Origin: Dendrocalamus latiflorus | Taxonomy: Eukaryota; Streptophyta; Magnoliopsida; Poales; Poaceae | DNA length: 64,000 nt | Reading direction: 5' to 3' | Assembly: GCA_017311315.1 (NCBI GenBank) | Contig: CM029638.1 | Coordinates: 9,358,368 to 9,422,367 of the forward strand | Shown: one piece after another, positions 23,522 through 34,680 of the stretch | Numbering within the stretch: the first letter of the stretch is position 1 | How the letters are laid out: each line of letters starts with the position of its first letter | Made by a program: the position numbers and the translations under genes | The notes under the pieces: generated by a model | What the model was told of the DNA's origin: nothing | Database searches by the model: none | Seen by the model: the letters and a program-made list of their open reading frames with translations, nothing else

Positions 23522-24201
23522 TACGGGATCGAGTGGATGGTGTCCCTCTGTTGTATGATTAGCTTAGCTCGTCCCAGGTGTACAGACCGGCAGCTGCCAC
23601 GTGTGTTCATTAAGTGCCACGTATTTGTAAGTTTTTTGTTTGCTGTTTGTTGTTGGGAAGTTTTTTCCCCGGTTTCTCGTGTTGTTCTTGCGAATCTCTG
23701 TGTTATGCCGTGCATATATGGAAACCTGTTCTACGGTGGCGAGGACTCGAAGCGGCGAGCACGGGGTGCTATCAAACAGAGAAACAGCAGTAAACAAACT
23801 CGAATATTTGGCGCATTTGGCGTATCATTGGCCTGCGACGCTGTTCCGGCGTCCACTTCCGACGCTACTGCACTGCATGAGAGGTACCCGCGAAGCTCGA
23901 GAGTTTTCAAGCCGAAACGGTAAATTTTGCAGCAGCAGCAGCAGCAGCTTTGCAACTGAGCGAGTGGCTGGCCGTGGAATGGAGGGAGCTGCGCACGTGT
24001 GGAATGGAGGGCCGAGCATGAGCTGGCGGCTTTGCCTCCTGCAGGAATTAGGAAAGGCAGGGCAATGCTCAGTGTGCTACAGAATTACGTGGTCCACGTG
24101 TGTCGGAGAAAGCCTGGAAGCGTCCTGAGCTAGCGCGGGTAAACCAACGGTGGCTCATTACATTCCAGACCCTGATTAGCGATTAGTACTATATTTTTTG
24201 G

Positions 24202-24232
24202 CCCCCCCCCGGGGGGGGGGGGGGGGGGGGGG
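24202..24232. repeat. C9-G22 homopolymer junction
   Basis: Nine C are followed directly by twenty-two G. The sequence is self-complementary over 18 bases and the G-run can form a quadruplex. It could also be a sequencing or assembly artefact. Confidence 0.9.
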
Positions 24233-24351
24233 TGGCGGGCTCGGTTAATCTACAACTCAAACTCTGAATCGCCTTTTAGCTAAGATATAAGCCGCGCAGG
24301 TATCATCAAACGCTCTGACGTGCGTTCGGCCCCACTCAATACGGCCCGCCC

Positions 24352-24612
24352 AATGCAGCTTTAACTTCTATCTTTTAATTTCTAATTTATTATTTTTTAA
24401 TTTTATTATTTTTAATTTTTTAGTATTTTGAACTTTTTGTCTTTTCTTTTTTCTATTCGTTACATGGTCTATAATAAACTAATCTGTTTTTCTATTTTTA
24501 ATTTTTTAAATTTAATTACGTTAAAAAGTCATTAGCAGTTACAGTACAAAATAAATCAGCTATAGTATAAAATAAGCTATAGACCACAAAAAACCCCAAA
24601 TAAGCAGCCACC
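24352..24612. mobile_element. AT-rich MITE, inverted copy of the 38043/63168 family
   Basis: Read in reverse complement, this block follows 63168-63432: GATTTATT..., a GTAACTG word, TTTAAAAATTAAAAATAGAAA, ATTATA...CGAAT, then A-rich tracts. Ends were not resolved precisely and no target-site duplication was found. Confidence 0.45.
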
Positions 24613-25311
24613 AAAGCCCCTCTTCAAATTTGGAAGATCATGTTAGTCCTGTACCACTGTGTTTGCATCTGCTCCAATGGCAAGCAAAAAATAAAGGGAA
24701 AAAGCGAAGGACAATGTGCAGAGGAAGCATTGCTGGGTTGCAGCATAAAAATGTGCTGACCTCACTGAGGCTTGTTTCCTATTACTCCTATTAAATTACT
24801 GTGCTGGCAATACACTGAGTACTAGTTTATTGCGGTGCGTGCATGCAGTGTCCATTAGATGCGCTATAAGGAGGCAACAGTGCTGTTGTGCAGATACACT
24901 GAAATATATCATCAATGTCTTCGGTGTCAACTTCAAGTGCATTGAACGAACTCACCAACATACACGGTAGCAGTACCGAGTGTGCGTTCAGGGTTCGAGA
25001 CTGTAGGGGCAACATTGATTTGATGCTAATCTGTCCGGGTGTCTGTACTTGTTAATACATTTCATGTCATACAGTACGTAGTAGTGAACACATACTATGA
25101 AATTATCGGGGGCTTCTATTGAACGAACATTCGATCATAACTATGAAATAAACATCCTCTAACCCTATCCACCCCCCAACAAACCAACGACCCGAAGGAC
25201 CCTTTCCCCATTTGCACCGAGCTGCAGCTGCAGCCAGAGGAACAGATACAACTTATATCTGCAAAGCTAGTAGATTTCTGCCATGGGGTTAGATACTTAG
25301 ATTGCACAACC

Positions 25312-25512
25312 AATGGTCTATTTGGGTTGAAGGATTTCCAAAGGAATTTTGAAGGTTTCTAATTCTTAGAAAATTTTCCTATAAAGGTTGTTTGGAACAT
25401 AGGAATAGAACTATCAAATTCTTGTGAAAATGTGTATTCCTATACCCCCTAATTTTATAAGAATATAAACGTGAGCTCAAACCTTATTCTATAAGAATAT
25501 AAACGTGAGTTC
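25312..25512. mobile_element. Truncated MITE with internal duplication
   Basis: GGTCTATTTGGGTTGAAGGA at 25315 is a typical MITE terminus (compare 63910), followed by GGATTTCC/GGAATTTT words. At about 25450-25512 the word TATAAGAATATAAACGTGAG is duplicated in tandem. No matching right terminus was seen. Confidence 0.4.
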
Positions 25513-25539
25513 AATGTATTCTGTCTTTCTCTCCGTGGC

Positions 25540-26500
25540 ACGCCCGGATTTACCGTGCTTCGGGCCACATCGTGCCATGCCGGCTCGGCCTAGTCATTCT
25601 ACCATGTCGTGCCGGCCTGCCTCGCCTCCAGGCAGGCCCAGGCACGGCCCAAAGTCCGCTATGTCGGCGTTCGTGCTGTACCAGCTTAAGCCCAGCCTGA
25701 AGTAACTATACACGACGAAGGCGATGACGACGATGGTGGCGGTGGCTACTATCTTCCTTTCTCTCATACCTGTCTCATTAAAAACTAGTTAAAATTGAAT
25801 TAGTTGCATAAAAATATAGGCACATAATAACGTAAATATTTCGGAGAAAAAGTGGAATTTCCTTGATATTTTAAAAATACAATGTTACTGCCTCGTTAAA
25901 AACCTTACGCCCTAGAGTGGGGTTCCCCGAGTAAAGCAAATAGTACAGTAATAATATATATACATACTAAATATAACAACATGTGTACATAGTATCTACT
26001 CATCAATGTCTAGGTCGTTCATGCATTCGAGGTCATCGTACGCCTGCATGATTTCAGGATCCTCCAGTTAATGCAATTGATGCTCTTTAGCTAATTCCCA
26101 ATCTTTTGCGCATGTAATTACCTCCACCATCCTAGGCGTGAGGGATGATCCCCTTTCTTCGATTATTCTCCCTACCGTGCTGAATACCACTTCTGAAGAA
26201 ATGGTAGACACCGGCACCAGGAGAACATCCCGTGCGAAATGTGATAACACAGAAAATATCCGCTCGTTGTTCTTCCACCACTCGAGTAAGTCTATCTTAC
26301 CTCTGCCAGTAAGATCATGATCAATATTTGCAAAATCATGTTCTAAGTAGTGGTTCAGCTCTGAGATAGAATTTCACTTAGAGGCCGTCTGAAGCGAAGA
26401 GGACGAAGAAGTAGACTTGCCCTTTAGTTTCTTCCATAAATATGGTGTCAAGCTTGTCTTTTCTTATTGCGTCCCCTGTCAGGCCTCCAATCTCGCGCTG
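25540..26500 (-). mobile_element. hAT-family transposon remnant
   Basis: The C-terminal part of a hAT transposase (listed separately) is followed, about 370-520 bp downstream (25550-25690), by a cluster of GGCCCA, GGCACG and CGTGCC words. This resembles the subterminal repeats of grass hAT elements. The 5' transposase part is missing or unrecognisable beyond about 26400, so the element is incomplete. Confidence 0.5.
26068..26330 (-). pseudogene. hAT transposase C-terminal dimerisation domain fragment
   Basis: Read on the minus strand, the segment gives a frame with LLEWWKNNERIFSVLSHFAR, then DVLLVPVSTISSEVVFSTVG and RIIEERGSSLTPRMVEVITC, ending at a stop at about 26068. This is the hATC domain: the W-W motif, the P-x-S-x-x-S-E-x-x-F-S block and the R-x-x-L-x-P block, in order. 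The normal family motif has A or C before ERxFS; here it reads SSEVVFS. The catalytic core upstream was not found, so this is a fragment of a dead transposase. Confidence 0.8.
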
Positions 26501-26699
26501 CTGCCAAACTTATTATGATACATACGGAAAACACGAAAAAGTTTCTCTTTGACATGGCCCAGAAAAACATGGCCCGTCTTCCACCTCTACCTGTAAGTCA
26601 TCCAAACGCCACTTTTGAGTAATTATGGTTTTATTTTTTATAGTATTCAACAAGCTACGATATTCTAACCCTACTTTGTTTTTCTTTTCTTGTGTTTTT

Positions 26700-26942
26700 A
26701 GGGGTCCGCTCTACAGAGTTTAAGCTTCTGTCTTTGGCTAAAATTACACTATAACAGTTGTTAGCTTTTTAACTCATTTAATTAAAAAAGAAAAACCATT
26801 ATATTATCACGAGCAATACAAAGCAATAAGAGAAAAAAAAAGATAAAAAACCATAAAAATTAGAAATCGATGGGTTCTAAATAACTTTTAATTTAAATAA
26901 ATCAAAAATAAAAAAAATAAAAGCTACGTTTTGAGTAGAGTC
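26700..26942. mobile_element. AT-rich MITE (same family as 1704-1993)
   Basis: It begins GGGGTCCGCTCTAC near 26701 and ends GAGTAGAGTCC near 26942, giving imperfectly inverted termini. The interior TTAAGCTTCTG...ACTATAACAG...TTAGC aligns with 1704-1993. Flanking duplication was not resolved. Confidence 0.5.
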
Positions 26943-27282
26943 CAGATTACAGCCTGCCACGACAACGATGAATCTGGGTTGCGTGAGCTGTCACGGTGTA
27001 CCGAAGCTTCGCTGCCATTTATCACCTGATCCCACACATAATGACTGGATCCAGACCTATCCCTTTTATCTGCTTCGTGCTGGATGGGGAGTACTATACC
27101 ACTGACGCATCATTGCTGAGATCTTATGAGCAAATATGCATTCCAGCTTGGCTCTCATTTATAGTGCCATTATTCTTCAATTCTTACTCGCGAGCCCTGC
27201 CTGCGAATTTTTTTTTGAATAATCTATTTTTTATTTAAAATATAATATTATACTTGCGATTTTTTAATATAAAAGGAGCCTC
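26943..27282. other. No feature recognised
   Basis: Intergenic sequence between a MITE and the composite Mutator-like element; AT-rich from 27185 onwards. Confidence 0.4.
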
Positions 27283-27440
27283 CTGTCGTCGAACCGTTGG
27301 GCGACTGGCTCCTGTCGCCCAATAACCGAGCGACACGAAGGTAGTAGCAGTATTGTTGGACAACTGAGATAGTTGAACGACAGGTTCTGTTGTCCAACCG
27401 CTAGGCAATAACTCATCCAGTAGTCCAACCGTTCGGTGAT
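27283..27440. repeat. Left dyad array of the composite MULE
   Basis: About five variants of a ~20-bp dyad follow each other: GTCGAACCGTTGGGCGAC, GTCGCCCAATAACCGAGCGAC, GTTGGACAACTG...GTTGAACGAC, GTTGTCCAACCGCTAGGCAA and AGTCCAACCGTTCGGTGAT. They occur every ~30-40 bp, consistent with subterminal protein-binding repeats of a transposon. Confidence 0.65.
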
Positions 27441-28060
27441 TGGTACCTGCTTTTATATAATTCTTTTTTAAAAAATATTATTAATCTATCACGAACTATC
27501 TATAACTTAAAAATAGAGAATGTATATGTGAACATATATGATACCATCCTTTTAACTGAGCGTAAAAGCATATATAGACTAATATTTTTTTTGTGGATTG
27601 ATAATATTTGACATTTCAGTGTATGTATTCATCATAAACACCCACACAATATTTCGAGGGCCTGTCACACAAGTGATACATACTGCATCCTAGAAAAATG
27701 ACTAATGTATGGACTGTGTGGTACAACATGAGGCACAAAGATGGACCTATGCTAGACAGTACCGCTGATGAAAGATGCGTAGACATTTCATGCCTACTTT
27801 CAGAACTCATATTTTCATGTTGTTGGATGCCTTAGTACGTGAAGAATTGAATACGAAAAGACGATGAGATTTGATGTTGCGAATTAAAAATAGACTTTGT
27901 AATAAAGTTAGGAATAACACAGCGCACATGGTTTAGTTACATGCATAAGAAATAGTATCATGCACGACGCAACAAACCGAAATACTCCTACGATACATAT
28001 GTGCCTCTTTCGAATGGAAATAAATTCGACCTTCGAGGGACCAGTTCAGAACGACCTGAC

Positions 28061-28940
28061 CTACTGCGTGAACTGGGGCCATTTTCCCTTCCTTGCGAGC
28101 TCGGTGTTGAACTCTTCAATGGCCTCTTTGGCCTTGGCCGTCATTTTTCTCTTTTTATCGCGCTCCCTCTCGTGAGCCTCGCACTCCCTGCGCATGCGTA
28201 CCTCAAGATGAACTTTTGTCTCCCGACGTATACGCTCGGTTTGCTCATCGTTGTGGCACTTCTCTCGGATCTCGTAGGCCCTTTTAGCATTCCACTCTTC
28301 GTAGTCGAGAGTCCACTAGTCATGTGGGTGGATCTCTAGGTCGATCCACTTGCAGTAGCCATATAGCGGTTCTGGGCTCTACGGGTACACCGGAGAGATT
28401 GCTAGTGCGTACTTTGAAAGAGAAATAATAAGAGGACACACTATAACTGGTCCTTACCGGTTGTCGATAAGTGCTCGTGTCCCAACGGTGGTCAAGATAG
28501 TCAGATGAGTAGTTTGCGTAAACCCAGTAACACATGCCCAGGCTGAGCCGCTGCTTAGACTTGAAGAACTTGCATGGGTCCCTGCATCAATAGAGGGGCG
28601 GCGTCTTCCCCTCAGGTGGATGTTGTGGTGAACGCTCAGTTGAAACGTTCAGGACGGGGTTGCTGGTACGGGGAGCGTCATTACAGGGAGGTGCCCTCCT
28701 GGCACACTCCGTCTATTCATCCCGGGCCATAGCAGCACTTGCTTGTTCGTCGCGGGCCGCACTAGACCTTACTAGTTTGCGGGTCTCCTCCCATTGCTTC
28801 ATTATCATGTCCCATTGCTTCTTATGCATCTTGTCCATCCCGATGTGGTGAAGCAAGTCCTGGTGTAGTGTTGGGTTTGGTTGTGTAGTGTTCTCTCCCA
28901 GATCTCTTCCACGTCCTTTTATAAGTGAAAGGTATGGCAT
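28061..28940 (-). pseudogene. Element-encoded coiled-coil / GRF-like zinc-finger ORF
   Basis: The minus-strand frame starts MPYLSLIKGRGRDLGE at 28940 and continues through HIGMDKMHKKQWDMIMKQW and a region with CRDPCKFFKSKQRLSLGMCYW. It is then interrupted by a probable intron at about 28390-28460 (donor GGTAAGGACC) and resumes with YGYCKWIDLEIHP and a highly charged helix (REKCHNDEQTERIRRE; RECEAHERERDKKRKMTAKA), ending WPQFTQ and a stop at 28061. The spaced C...C...CKWID pattern recalls GRF-type zinc fingers, but this is only a resemblance. An in-frame stop near 28316 suggests decay. Position inside the composite MULE implies it was mobilised with it. Confidence 0.45.
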
Positions 28941-29639
28941 GGTGTGATTAATTTTATGTGAGTAACCTGTGAAGCAAAGTGTTGCCTTGTTAGCGGCGTA
29001 GTCCTTAACGAAGATGTCGATAACAAGTGCCCAGCGGGTCAGCTAGTAGTCCCGGTCACGCAAGCACAATGAGGACAGGTCGTGTGGAGTGCGGGCCTCT
29101 AACTCTTGATGGGAGTATGGCTCCCAGCGCAAGGCGTCCATCGTGAGGCTGTCGAACTACTCGAATGGTTCATACGCCTATGTCACCTGCACGTGCGCGA
29201 ACTGTACCTGCAAGGAACATAAGCTGTTACATAGAAAGATCGGTTATATGAAAAAAAATTATTCGCAAGACAGAGTACGTCTCCCGCCCGTAGGGACCGC
29301 TATCATCCAACAGAGGCTGTCCGAGGCTAAAATGCTCGAACGACCACAACTGCAGCAGGAGCGGACACCCCGTGAGGACGAAGTTCGGCCTCGACCTGCA
29401 ACACATGTCACACAAGCTGCGATAAGTGGTGGCAAGTGCAGCTGAACCTCAGCTGATCTGGGGGGCCTCCGCATCGGCGATGGACCTAGTGTACGCGACG
29501 AGCCACGCATCGACTGTGTCACCGTGGCTGCTGGTGAACAGCACCCAACCAAACAATTACAACAAGTAGGCCTTGGGTGGCATGACACTTGCTGCTCGTC
29601 AGTGATCGGGTCCATCCGCTCGATCTGATTACAAGCAAA

Positions 29640-30370
29640 AATTTAGTAAGACTGTAGTACAAAAAAGAGAGCACAACATTCCTAATGGGAAAGGCATTGA
29701 ACATGTGCCTGGAACTGCGACAATCACTACAAGGGCGGGCCGTGCATTCAGGAAGATGTAGTACCCAATTGCAGTCGCAGGCGGAAGGACTCTGTCAAAC
29801 CTGGCTAGAAGGTCACCGTGCTAGTCGGCGGGGGCCTCCTGTGGGAAGGCATCACCTCCCGCGATAGGAAGGCTAAGCAGTAGGGAGACGTCCTGTAAAG
29901 TAAGGGCCATCTCCCCAAATGAGAGATGGAATGTGTGAGTCTCCGGTCACCACTAGCCCATGAGAGCTATCAGTAGGGAGCGGTCAAACAGGAAGCGTCG
30001 TGACCCTCATGGACATCTCCCGTCATCACTGACCATAGGTGGTGCCGGCTCATCCTCCTACGTGGTTTGCACCATTCGGGTGAGAGGTAGTAGACTGGCA
30101 GCGCTGAGTCTGCAAAGTAAAAAAAGGTCAGTACGAAATGTACATATGGCAAGAAGATACTATCGTCGAAATGCGAACCGGTCTATCTAGCGTGGGTCTA
30201 GCCTCTAGGCCACCTGAGGTTTCCACGTGCAGATCACCCCTAACTCAGTCGCATTGCCCGCGCCCGCAGAATATGGGGCACGCGTGACGTGCGATGTAGC
30301 CAGTCAATGCGCTCCTCTAGGAGGCTGAAAGGCCACTTCGATCCGTGAGGGTCACGAGTCATACCCGCAA
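29640..30370 (-). pseudogene. Plant mobile domain (PMD) remnant
   Basis: On the minus strand the order is SKWPFSLLEERIDWLHR, then in another frame WWPETHTFHLSFGEMALTLQ followed by DVSLLLSLPIAGGDAFP and LARFDRVLPPATAIGYYIFL. The WRPETHTFHLP-GEMTLTLQDV-LLGLPI block is the hallmark of the plant mobile domain seen in MULE/PMD transposons and in MAIN-like and PP7-long-form proteins. Several stop codons and frame changes separate the blocks, so it is not a functional gene. It sits downstream of the transposase on the same strand. Confidence 0.65.
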
Positions 30371-30499
30371 AAAACTTCAAGTTAGCACATACGAGCAAAT
30401 AAAACAATGCATGTAAAGTAGAAGAAAATTTAACTTGTAAACAAACAAACAAAACAGTACTAGACTTCAAGGATACTACTTTGAAAAGTAATGAAAAAT

Positions 30500-30665
30500 G
30501 GATAGTACCACAGTAGTTACATAAATAGTACGTGCAATGTACGATACATGTGCTACGGCACTATGTACATCAAATGAAAATAGGATAGTACAACAACAAT
30601 ACATAAACATTACAAGCAATGGATGATATAGGTGCTATGGCAATACGTACATCAAATGTAGCAAA
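30500..30665. repeat. Tandem duplication, 2 x 83 bp, inside the composite MULE
   Basis: Units 30500-30582 and 30583-30665 both begin GGATAGTAC and contain ACATAAA, GCTA(C/T)GGCA and TACGTACATCAAATG-like blocks. They are clearly diverged (about 75-80% by eye), so the duplication is old. Confidence 0.7.
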
Positions 30666-31158
30666 TAATGAAGTAGAGATAACAATGTACACTGATTTCT
30701 AATATTGGTCCCACTTTGGACACTCGAATAAGTGGTACCACAAACCATATCGGTGTGTCTACTCCTCAGCAAGTGCCTTGCATCGTCTGGCTATGTGGCC
30801 CTCCTGGCCACAGCACCCACAGTGTTTACCCAACACCCCAGCTTGTGCTTTGTCCATATCATTGGTAATCCGATGACTTTGCCGACGACCCTTCCCATCC
30901 TTCAGGATGTCAACATCTGGAATCTAGATCCTCCTTATAATATCCAATGTGGTGAAGTTTCTCACAACCTTGAACCCGCTAAGCTCACTACACCACACTT
31001 GCTCCACCCTGTCCTTAAAGAAATACACAGACATAAAGTTCGAAGGGTTCATGTGCACAATCCCACATGTGGCGAGTACATGAGAGCATAGCTTGTGTAA
31101 GAGGTTTGGCTTATTATACGTACAACTAGGTTGGTTGACATGATCTCTAAGGCATACC

Positions 31159-33502
31159 TCATGGGTAACAAGAGAATGAGCCGCCCCAAATTAAATCTGG
31201 CTCTATCCTGGAGGAGCTCATTGAAACGATGCTTCGATTGCTCATCATGTACACCGTGTGCAACTGGCCCTTCTCTGTCTTCGCTTGCATATATGCTGTA
31301 ATCTTCGCACAGTAGGGTGTTTGTGGGTTGGCGATATGAAGTGTGGTATTTGCATATCTCTCCTTGAAATAGTCGATTATGCTGTGTAGAATACCTTCCA
31401 CGATGGCAATGAGGGGCTGAGAATGAGGGCCCTTAAGAACACAGTTGTACACCTCAAGGTTAGTGGTCATTATGCCATACCTTGCGCCGCCTATGTCGTG
31501 CAGTAGGGACCACTTCTCCAATGGCTCGGCCTCAATCCAGTGGGAGAAGCACTTGATGTTCCTCAAGGTCCTCCTCAGACTAGCAGATTTAGACTCTAGC
31601 AGTGGTGTGAGGCGTTTGGGTTGTGCCGTTCCAGCAATGGCCGGTCCCTTGTTCCTGTCATCCATGTGCTTCCTGCTGTGCTCATCCAACAACGCCCATA
31701 AAGTGTCAAATTTGTGCTGCTAGTTCTACATAGCCAGCCTCTTGAATAACTTCACCAACGGTTGCTTCGGGAACTACTTGAAGAAGTTAGCCCCCAGATG
31801 GCGAATGCACCATGTGCTCCTCATATCCGGCCAAGAAAACAGCTCCTTGGGGTCTTATTGAAGTGTTCTTACGGCGTTCAGCATCCTGACGTGGTGATCA
31901 TGGATTACACACACCACCAGGATGAGCTCCAACAACTCTAACCCTCACATGTCAAAGAAACTACAACTAGCTATCGTAATTCTTACTCTCGACAAATGCA
32001 ATGGCCAACGATAGAATCTGATTGTTCCTTTCAATGCCAATGGTCATAAGGATCCGCCCCTTGTTTTTTTTGGTCAAAAAGGTCCCGTCAACTGATATTA
32101 CAGGCAACAAATACCTCAAAGCCTTGATGCAGGCACCAAAGTCTAAGAAGACCCTCTGTAGTATCGCAAAACCAGGCGGCGTTGTTGCTGGCTTGTCCTT
32201 CAAAGCAGTGTACGTGCCCGGGTTTCTGTCCTTCAGCACTCGAAGCATACGAGGAAGGTTGTCGTACGCCGCTTTGAACGACCAGAACCATCTTTCTAAA
32301 GGCTTCTGCTTTGCACGTCACGCCTTCGTGTAGCTAATCTTGTACTTGAATTTCTTCTCGATAGCCACCATGATGTGCTTGGCCTTCGCGTCCTTCTTCT
32401 TCACTATCTCTTCATACATAAAATTGGTTATGAAGGTCGACGTTAGGTTACGATGTCTCAGCAAAACTCTGTTGAGCATGCAAGAGTGTGGCTCCACCTT
32501 CGAGATAACCCAGTGAGTCTCATACTTCGGTCTATGTGTGTGCAGTCGCCAAGGACAACCAGCCTACTTGCACTTGATAGTGTACTGCTCCTGGCTAGAT
32601 TTGACTATCCGAAACATCCGCTGCATGGACATGACCCACAGCTTAATGGCATCCTGCAAGGATACCTTATCAGCAAATATTGAGTGCAACCGGACCTCTG
32701 TGGCATGGTACTTCTACGGTGATTCGTTCTTGTCATGCACAGCTATACCCTCAGCGTCAAATCTATTCCATTTCAGAAGGATGGGAGATTCATCGTCATC
32801 GGAACTATCTTCATCATCCTCCTGTACAGCTTCCTCTTCAGCTTAGGCCATTTGGTCATTGCTCTCCATTTGGCACACTATGTACCCCCTATGCTCTCCT
32901 TCATTAGCCTATCTTGTAGGCTCATCATGCGGTGACCGATCTTTGTCTCCTATATCTGCCGCATCGGCCTCGTCGCGAGCAACATCCTCCACACCCTTCA
33001 TAACACCGGCCTCCAAAGCCTCTTCTTCACCAACATGCTGGGCGCTCAAGCTGCTCCTATCACCTGGATGCTATCCATCGACAGGGCCCAGTATAGCTTC
33101 TTTTGGGCATCCTTGCACAAGTAGCACACACTCGTGTCCCTGGCGCTGGTAGCCATCCAGAAAGCCCTTCCACATAGCCGTGCGCATCAGTCCTCTCAAC
33201 TCCCATCTAATCTGCGTGGGAGACCAGCTCCAAAGCCCTAGTGTGACAACACTACACACCTCAGGGTCCCAGGAGAAGCTGCCGGTGAGCCAGTACATCA
33301 CATCTACGATTCGTGCATTCCCGTCGTCCAGGCGTACCAGAGTGGCTTGTAGAAAACTACTCAAATCAACATTGTACGTACCTTCATGAATGGTGCCAAC
33401 ACCATAATATACTTTCAATGTTGTGGGTCCCAGCATGACTAATATCTGCTTGTAAATATTTCTAATATTGTAACTAGTCAGATCGCATCGCACGATATGC
33501 AA
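31159..33502 (-). pseudogene. MULE (MuDR-type) transposase, degenerate
   Basis: Minus-strand frames, in order, are: 143 aa (33502-33071, N-terminal region with SWSPTQIRWELRGLM), 93 aa (32248-31967) with the catalytic-core start LPVISVDGTFLTKK and RILMTIGIERNNQILSLAIA, a stretch around 31900-31720 in shifted frames with WPDMRSTWCIRHLGANF, and 177 aa (31692-31159) with KWSLLHDIGGARYGIMTTNL and SIIDYFKERY. This is the MULE domain order (first Asp in VDGTF, the C-x-x-H-x-x-x-N helix, then the TNLxExxN-like block, here TNLEVYN). Stops and frameshifts between blocks show that it is broken. Confidence 0.8.
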
Positions 33503-33950
33503 GTACTGTTGTACTGTAATTTACATTTGTACGTTCGCCTATCGTGAACAACTACACTACCGCATGGTTAAGGCGTCATTCATTCCCTAAGGCAGATGCC
33601 ACAATGGACGTCTAATATACTATTCTGATTCAACCTGAAGGCCGAGGTATTCCATACCGGGCATTATCCGACTCTGACGCTAACTTGCGATCTAAAATGC
33701 TACAAGTGGCGTTCTAGTCTTCTATAGAGCTTTACCAATTACCTAAGTCAATTAGTCTAAACTAATTAACATGTACTAATTAGTCCATATAAATCATTCA
33801 TCCTCCTCATGCACTCGGCCAGACTACCCATTACAACTTATTGACTTTCTAATTATTCACCAAATAATAGTTGGTCATGCATGCTGCACTGATACAACAC
33901 CGTTACTACTACAATACTTCTCACAAACAACACTACTTCTACCTCACGGA

Positions 33951-34262
33951 CTACTTTCTTCTCTAACTAAATTTTTCTACGGGTGCTACTTATAGTATTA
34001 TAAATTAATAAGATTCTGATTTACTACTTCTTTCTCTAACTAAAATTTTCTACGGGTGCTACTTTTACAATTATAAATTAACAAGATTCCGATTTACTAC
34101 TTCTTTCTCTAACTAAAATTTTCTACGGATGCTACTTATATATAAATTAATAAGATTCCGATTTAGTACATGCTACTTATATATAAATTAACAAGATTCT
34201 GATTTAGTACTTTTTTCTCTAACTACAATTTTCTACGGGTGTTACTTATGTTATTATTTACA
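33951..34262. repeat. ~73-bp tandem array in the MULE leader
   Basis: About five units of TACTTCTTTCTCTAACTAAA, then TTTTCTACGGGTGCTACTT and TATAAATTAAYAAGATTCYG follow one another; the fourth unit is truncated. The array lies between the TATA box at ~34460 and the first transposase frame at 33502, so it would be in the transcript leader or a leader intron. Confidence 0.75.
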
Positions 34263-34458
34263 CTAGATAAGATATTTACTTACTACAAAGAAATACACTA
34301 GACGATTAAAAAAATTACCTCACGAACGAATATTTTCTCTTCTCCCTCTCTTCTTCTTCCTCCTCTCCTTTTTTCTTCCCTTTCCTCTCCTCTCCTCTCT
34401 TTTTTTCTTTCTTCCTTCCTTTCGCTCGGCTGTGAGAGGAGGGCAACTGTTGTATCGT

Positions 34459-34468
34459 TTATATAAGC
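34459..34468 (-). promoter_or_regulatory. TATA box of the composite MULE
   Basis: Minus-strand GCTTATATAAACG is the only strong TATA word upstream of the transposase frames. It sits immediately inside the right dyad array and is followed by a CT/AG-rich leader (34330-34440). Confidence 0.4.
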
Positions 34469-34469
34469 C

Positions 34470-34660
34470 ATCTAGTCACCCAACCGTTCGACAACAGAAA
34501 CTTACGACTGAAAGTTTCTATCGCCGAACGGTTAGGCAACACAACCTATCGCCCAACTATTGGATGACTGCATTAATGTTGTCCAACGGTTAGACGACTG
34601 CATTAATGCATGAGTGGCTGCCTGTCGCTCGGCCGTTGGGCAACAGGAATCAATCGTCCA
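34470..34660. repeat. Right dyad array of the composite MULE
   Basis: About six variants occur: AGTCACCCAACCGTTCGACA, ATCGCCGAACGGTTAGGCAA, ATCGCCCAACTATTGGATGA, GTTGTCCAACGGTTAGACGA, GTCGCTCGGCCGTTGGGCAA and AATCGTCCAAC. They match the left array in consensus. GACTGCATTAATG occurs twice between units. Confidence 0.65.
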
Positions 34661-34680
34661 ACTATGTGATGAAGGAACTC

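Larger units (their letters stand above)
23522..25311. other. 3' flank of the protease gene and intergenic DNA
   Basis: The 3' UTR should lie in about 23522-23720, but no unambiguous polyadenylation signal stands out. The frames at 23537-24128 overlap on both strands and show no domain. Features inside this stretch listed separately are the C/G homopolymer at 24202 and the AT-rich MITE at about 24352. Confidence 0.35.
27283..34680 (-). mobile_element. Composite Mutator-like element (transposase + plant mobile domain + small ORF)
   Basis: About 7.4 kb is bracketed by two arrays of the same dyad word (consensus near GTYGYCCAACCGTTNGGCGAC): left at about 27283-27440 and right at about 34470-34660. 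Between them, all on the minus strand, lie from 5' to 3' a TATA box (TTATATAAAC, about 34459-34468), an AT-rich leader with a 73-bp repeat array, a degenerate MULE transposase (about 33502-31159), a plant mobile domain (about 30370-29640) and a coiled-coil/zinc-finger-like ORF (28940-28061). Mobile domains are known to associate with MULE transposases in plants. The reading frames contain stops, so the element is probably inactive. Exact TIR ends and the 9-bp duplication were not identified. Confidence 0.65.
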
